Part shown: in pieces, positions 63,415 through 64,000 of the stretch
How the letters are laid out: every line of letters starts with the position of its first letter
Position numbering within the stretch: position 1 is the stretch's first letter
DNA from: Streptomyces sp. NBRC 110028
GTDB lineage: Bacteria > Actinomycetota > Actinomycetes > Streptomycetales > Streptomycetaceae
Reading direction: 5' to 3'
Length of the DNA stretch: 64,000 nucleotides
Assembly (NCBI RefSeq): GCF_001417735.1
Contig: NZ_BBUZ01000022.1
Span: forward strand, 62,001-126,000
The notes under the pieces: generated by a model
The model's database searches: none
The model's input: only the letters and a program-made list of their open reading frames with translations
Told to the model about the DNA's origin: nothing
Position numbers and translations under genes: made by a program

Positions 63415-63494
63415 GGTCAGGTCGGGCCGAGGTCAGGTCGGGCCGAGGTCAGCTGAGGCCGAGGTCAACTCAGGCCGAGGTCAACTCAGGCCGA
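63415..63494. repeat. Five 16-bp tandem units at the pyrE 3' end
   Basis: Units GGTCAGGTCGGGCCGA (twice), GGTCAGCTGAGGCCGA, then GGTCAACTCAGGCCGA (twice) run from 63415 to 63494. The last one encodes the C-terminal DLGLS and stop of pyrE. Confidence 0.9.
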
Positions 63495-64000
63495 GGTCGG
63501 CGAGCGAGTACGCCGGTACGTAACGCAGCCCGGCGTCCGCGATCGCGGACGCGGCCCCGCGCTCGACGATCGTGGCGACCGCGACGACCTCGGCGCCCGC
63601 CTCACGCGCCGCCTCGACGGCGGTCAGCGGCGAGCCGCCGGTGGTGGAGGTGTCCTCGACCACCAGCACCCGCCGCCCCGCGATGTCCGGGCCCTCGATC
63701 CGCCGCTGCAGACCATGGGTCTTCTGCGCCTTGCGGACGACGAACGCGTCGAGCACGCGGCCGCGCGCGGCGGCCGCGTGCAGCATGGACGTGGCCACCG
63801 GGTCGGCGCCCAGGGTCAGGCCGCCCACCGCGTCGTAGTCCAGGTGGGCCGTGGCATCGAGCATGACCTGCCCGACCAGGGGCGCGGCCTCGGCGTCCAG
63901 GGTGATCCGGCGCAGGTCGATGTAGTAATCGGCCTCCTTGCCGGAGGAGAGGGTCACCTTGCCGTGGACCACGGCCTTGTCCTTGATCTGCTGCAGCAGG
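63481..64000 (-). CDS. pyrE: Orotate phosphoribosyltransferase, 5' end beyond the window
   Basis: 173 codons of the 3' part. PRPP-binding loop VLVVEDTSTTGGS, KVTLSSGKEADYYIDLRRITLD, GGLTLGADPVATSM. Only about 10 N-terminal residues are missing, since family length is about 180-185. The C-terminal DLGLS lies inside the 16-bp tandem repeat. Makes OMP from orotate and PRPP. Confidence 0.95.
   Translation of the reverse strand, partial: LLQQIKDKAVVHGKVTLSSGKEADYYIDLRRITLDAEAAPLVGQVMLDATAHLDYDAVGGLTLGADPVATSMLHAAAARGRVLDAFVVRKAQKTHGLQRRIEGPDIAGRRVLVVEDTSTTGGSPLTAVEAAREAGAEVVAVATIVERGAASAIADAGLRYVPAYSLADLGLS

Overview
The window looks like a piece of a Streptomyces chromosome. It is very GC-rich with strongly biased third codon positions, uses many GTG starts, and carries lineage markers: bldC, a valine dehydrogenase of the Vdh type, DUF3073, DUF3151, DUF6274, an Lsr2 paralog, and TTA codons confined to a regulator. 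From memory, most of the window matches two core blocks of S. coelicolor (around SCO4092-SCO4067 and around SCO3629-SCO3650), here joined near 40-47 kb; that needs an alignment to confirm.

Layout. (1) 1-8381 is an accessory, terpenoid-type biosynthetic locus. Six minus-strand genes, almost all overlapping by 4-7 bp, encode a PLP aminotransferase, a polyprenyl diphosphate synthase, a UbiA-type prenyltransferase, a squalene-cyclase-like terpene cyclase, an FAD monooxygenase and a TauD-type dioxygenase (cut by the window edge). A divergent LysR-type regulator has three TTA codons. The cyclase, the synthase and the UbiA protein each depart from their family motif. (2) 8406-9908 holds two copies of a 126-bp repeat containing a tRNA(Trp)-like cloverleaf, each followed by a strong terminator; a small anti-sigma-type ATPase and a MerR-like gene lie between them. 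(3) 9938-19739 is core: DUF3533 protein, hrpA helicase, tRNA-Asp, a 167-bp inverted-repeat element, DUF6274, bldC, a conserved hypothetical, vdh and DUF3073. (4) 19874-38520 is dominated by purine biosynthesis on the minus strand (purM, purF, purL, purQ, purS, purC, purD), interspersed with an Lsr2 paralog, three tRNA-Gly genes and an ABC transporter/two-component operon. (5) 38766-49756 holds a SLATT protein, a GntR regulator with a class III aminotransferase, two tandem Ser/Thr kinases with different membrane/sensor tails, purA and a diacylglycerol-kinase-like protein. (6) 49781-64000 holds a MarR/GbsR-regulated ABC exporter, a P450, a two-component system, a complete tryptophan-to-anthranilate operon (TDO, kynureninase, formamidase), DUF3151, an MFS exporter, fba, a second inverted-repeat element, a parS-like palindrome and the 3' part of pyrE.

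The strongest candidates for something undescribed are the terpenoid locus with its degenerate cyclase motif, and the twin tRNA-like RNAs beside it. Smaller items are two related MITE-like elements, a degenerate M48 peptidase, a diacylglycerol kinase fold without its catalytic motifs, a kinase with a duplicated two-cysteine exterior domain, and three genes whose 3' ends have spawned stop-codon-bearing tandem repeats.
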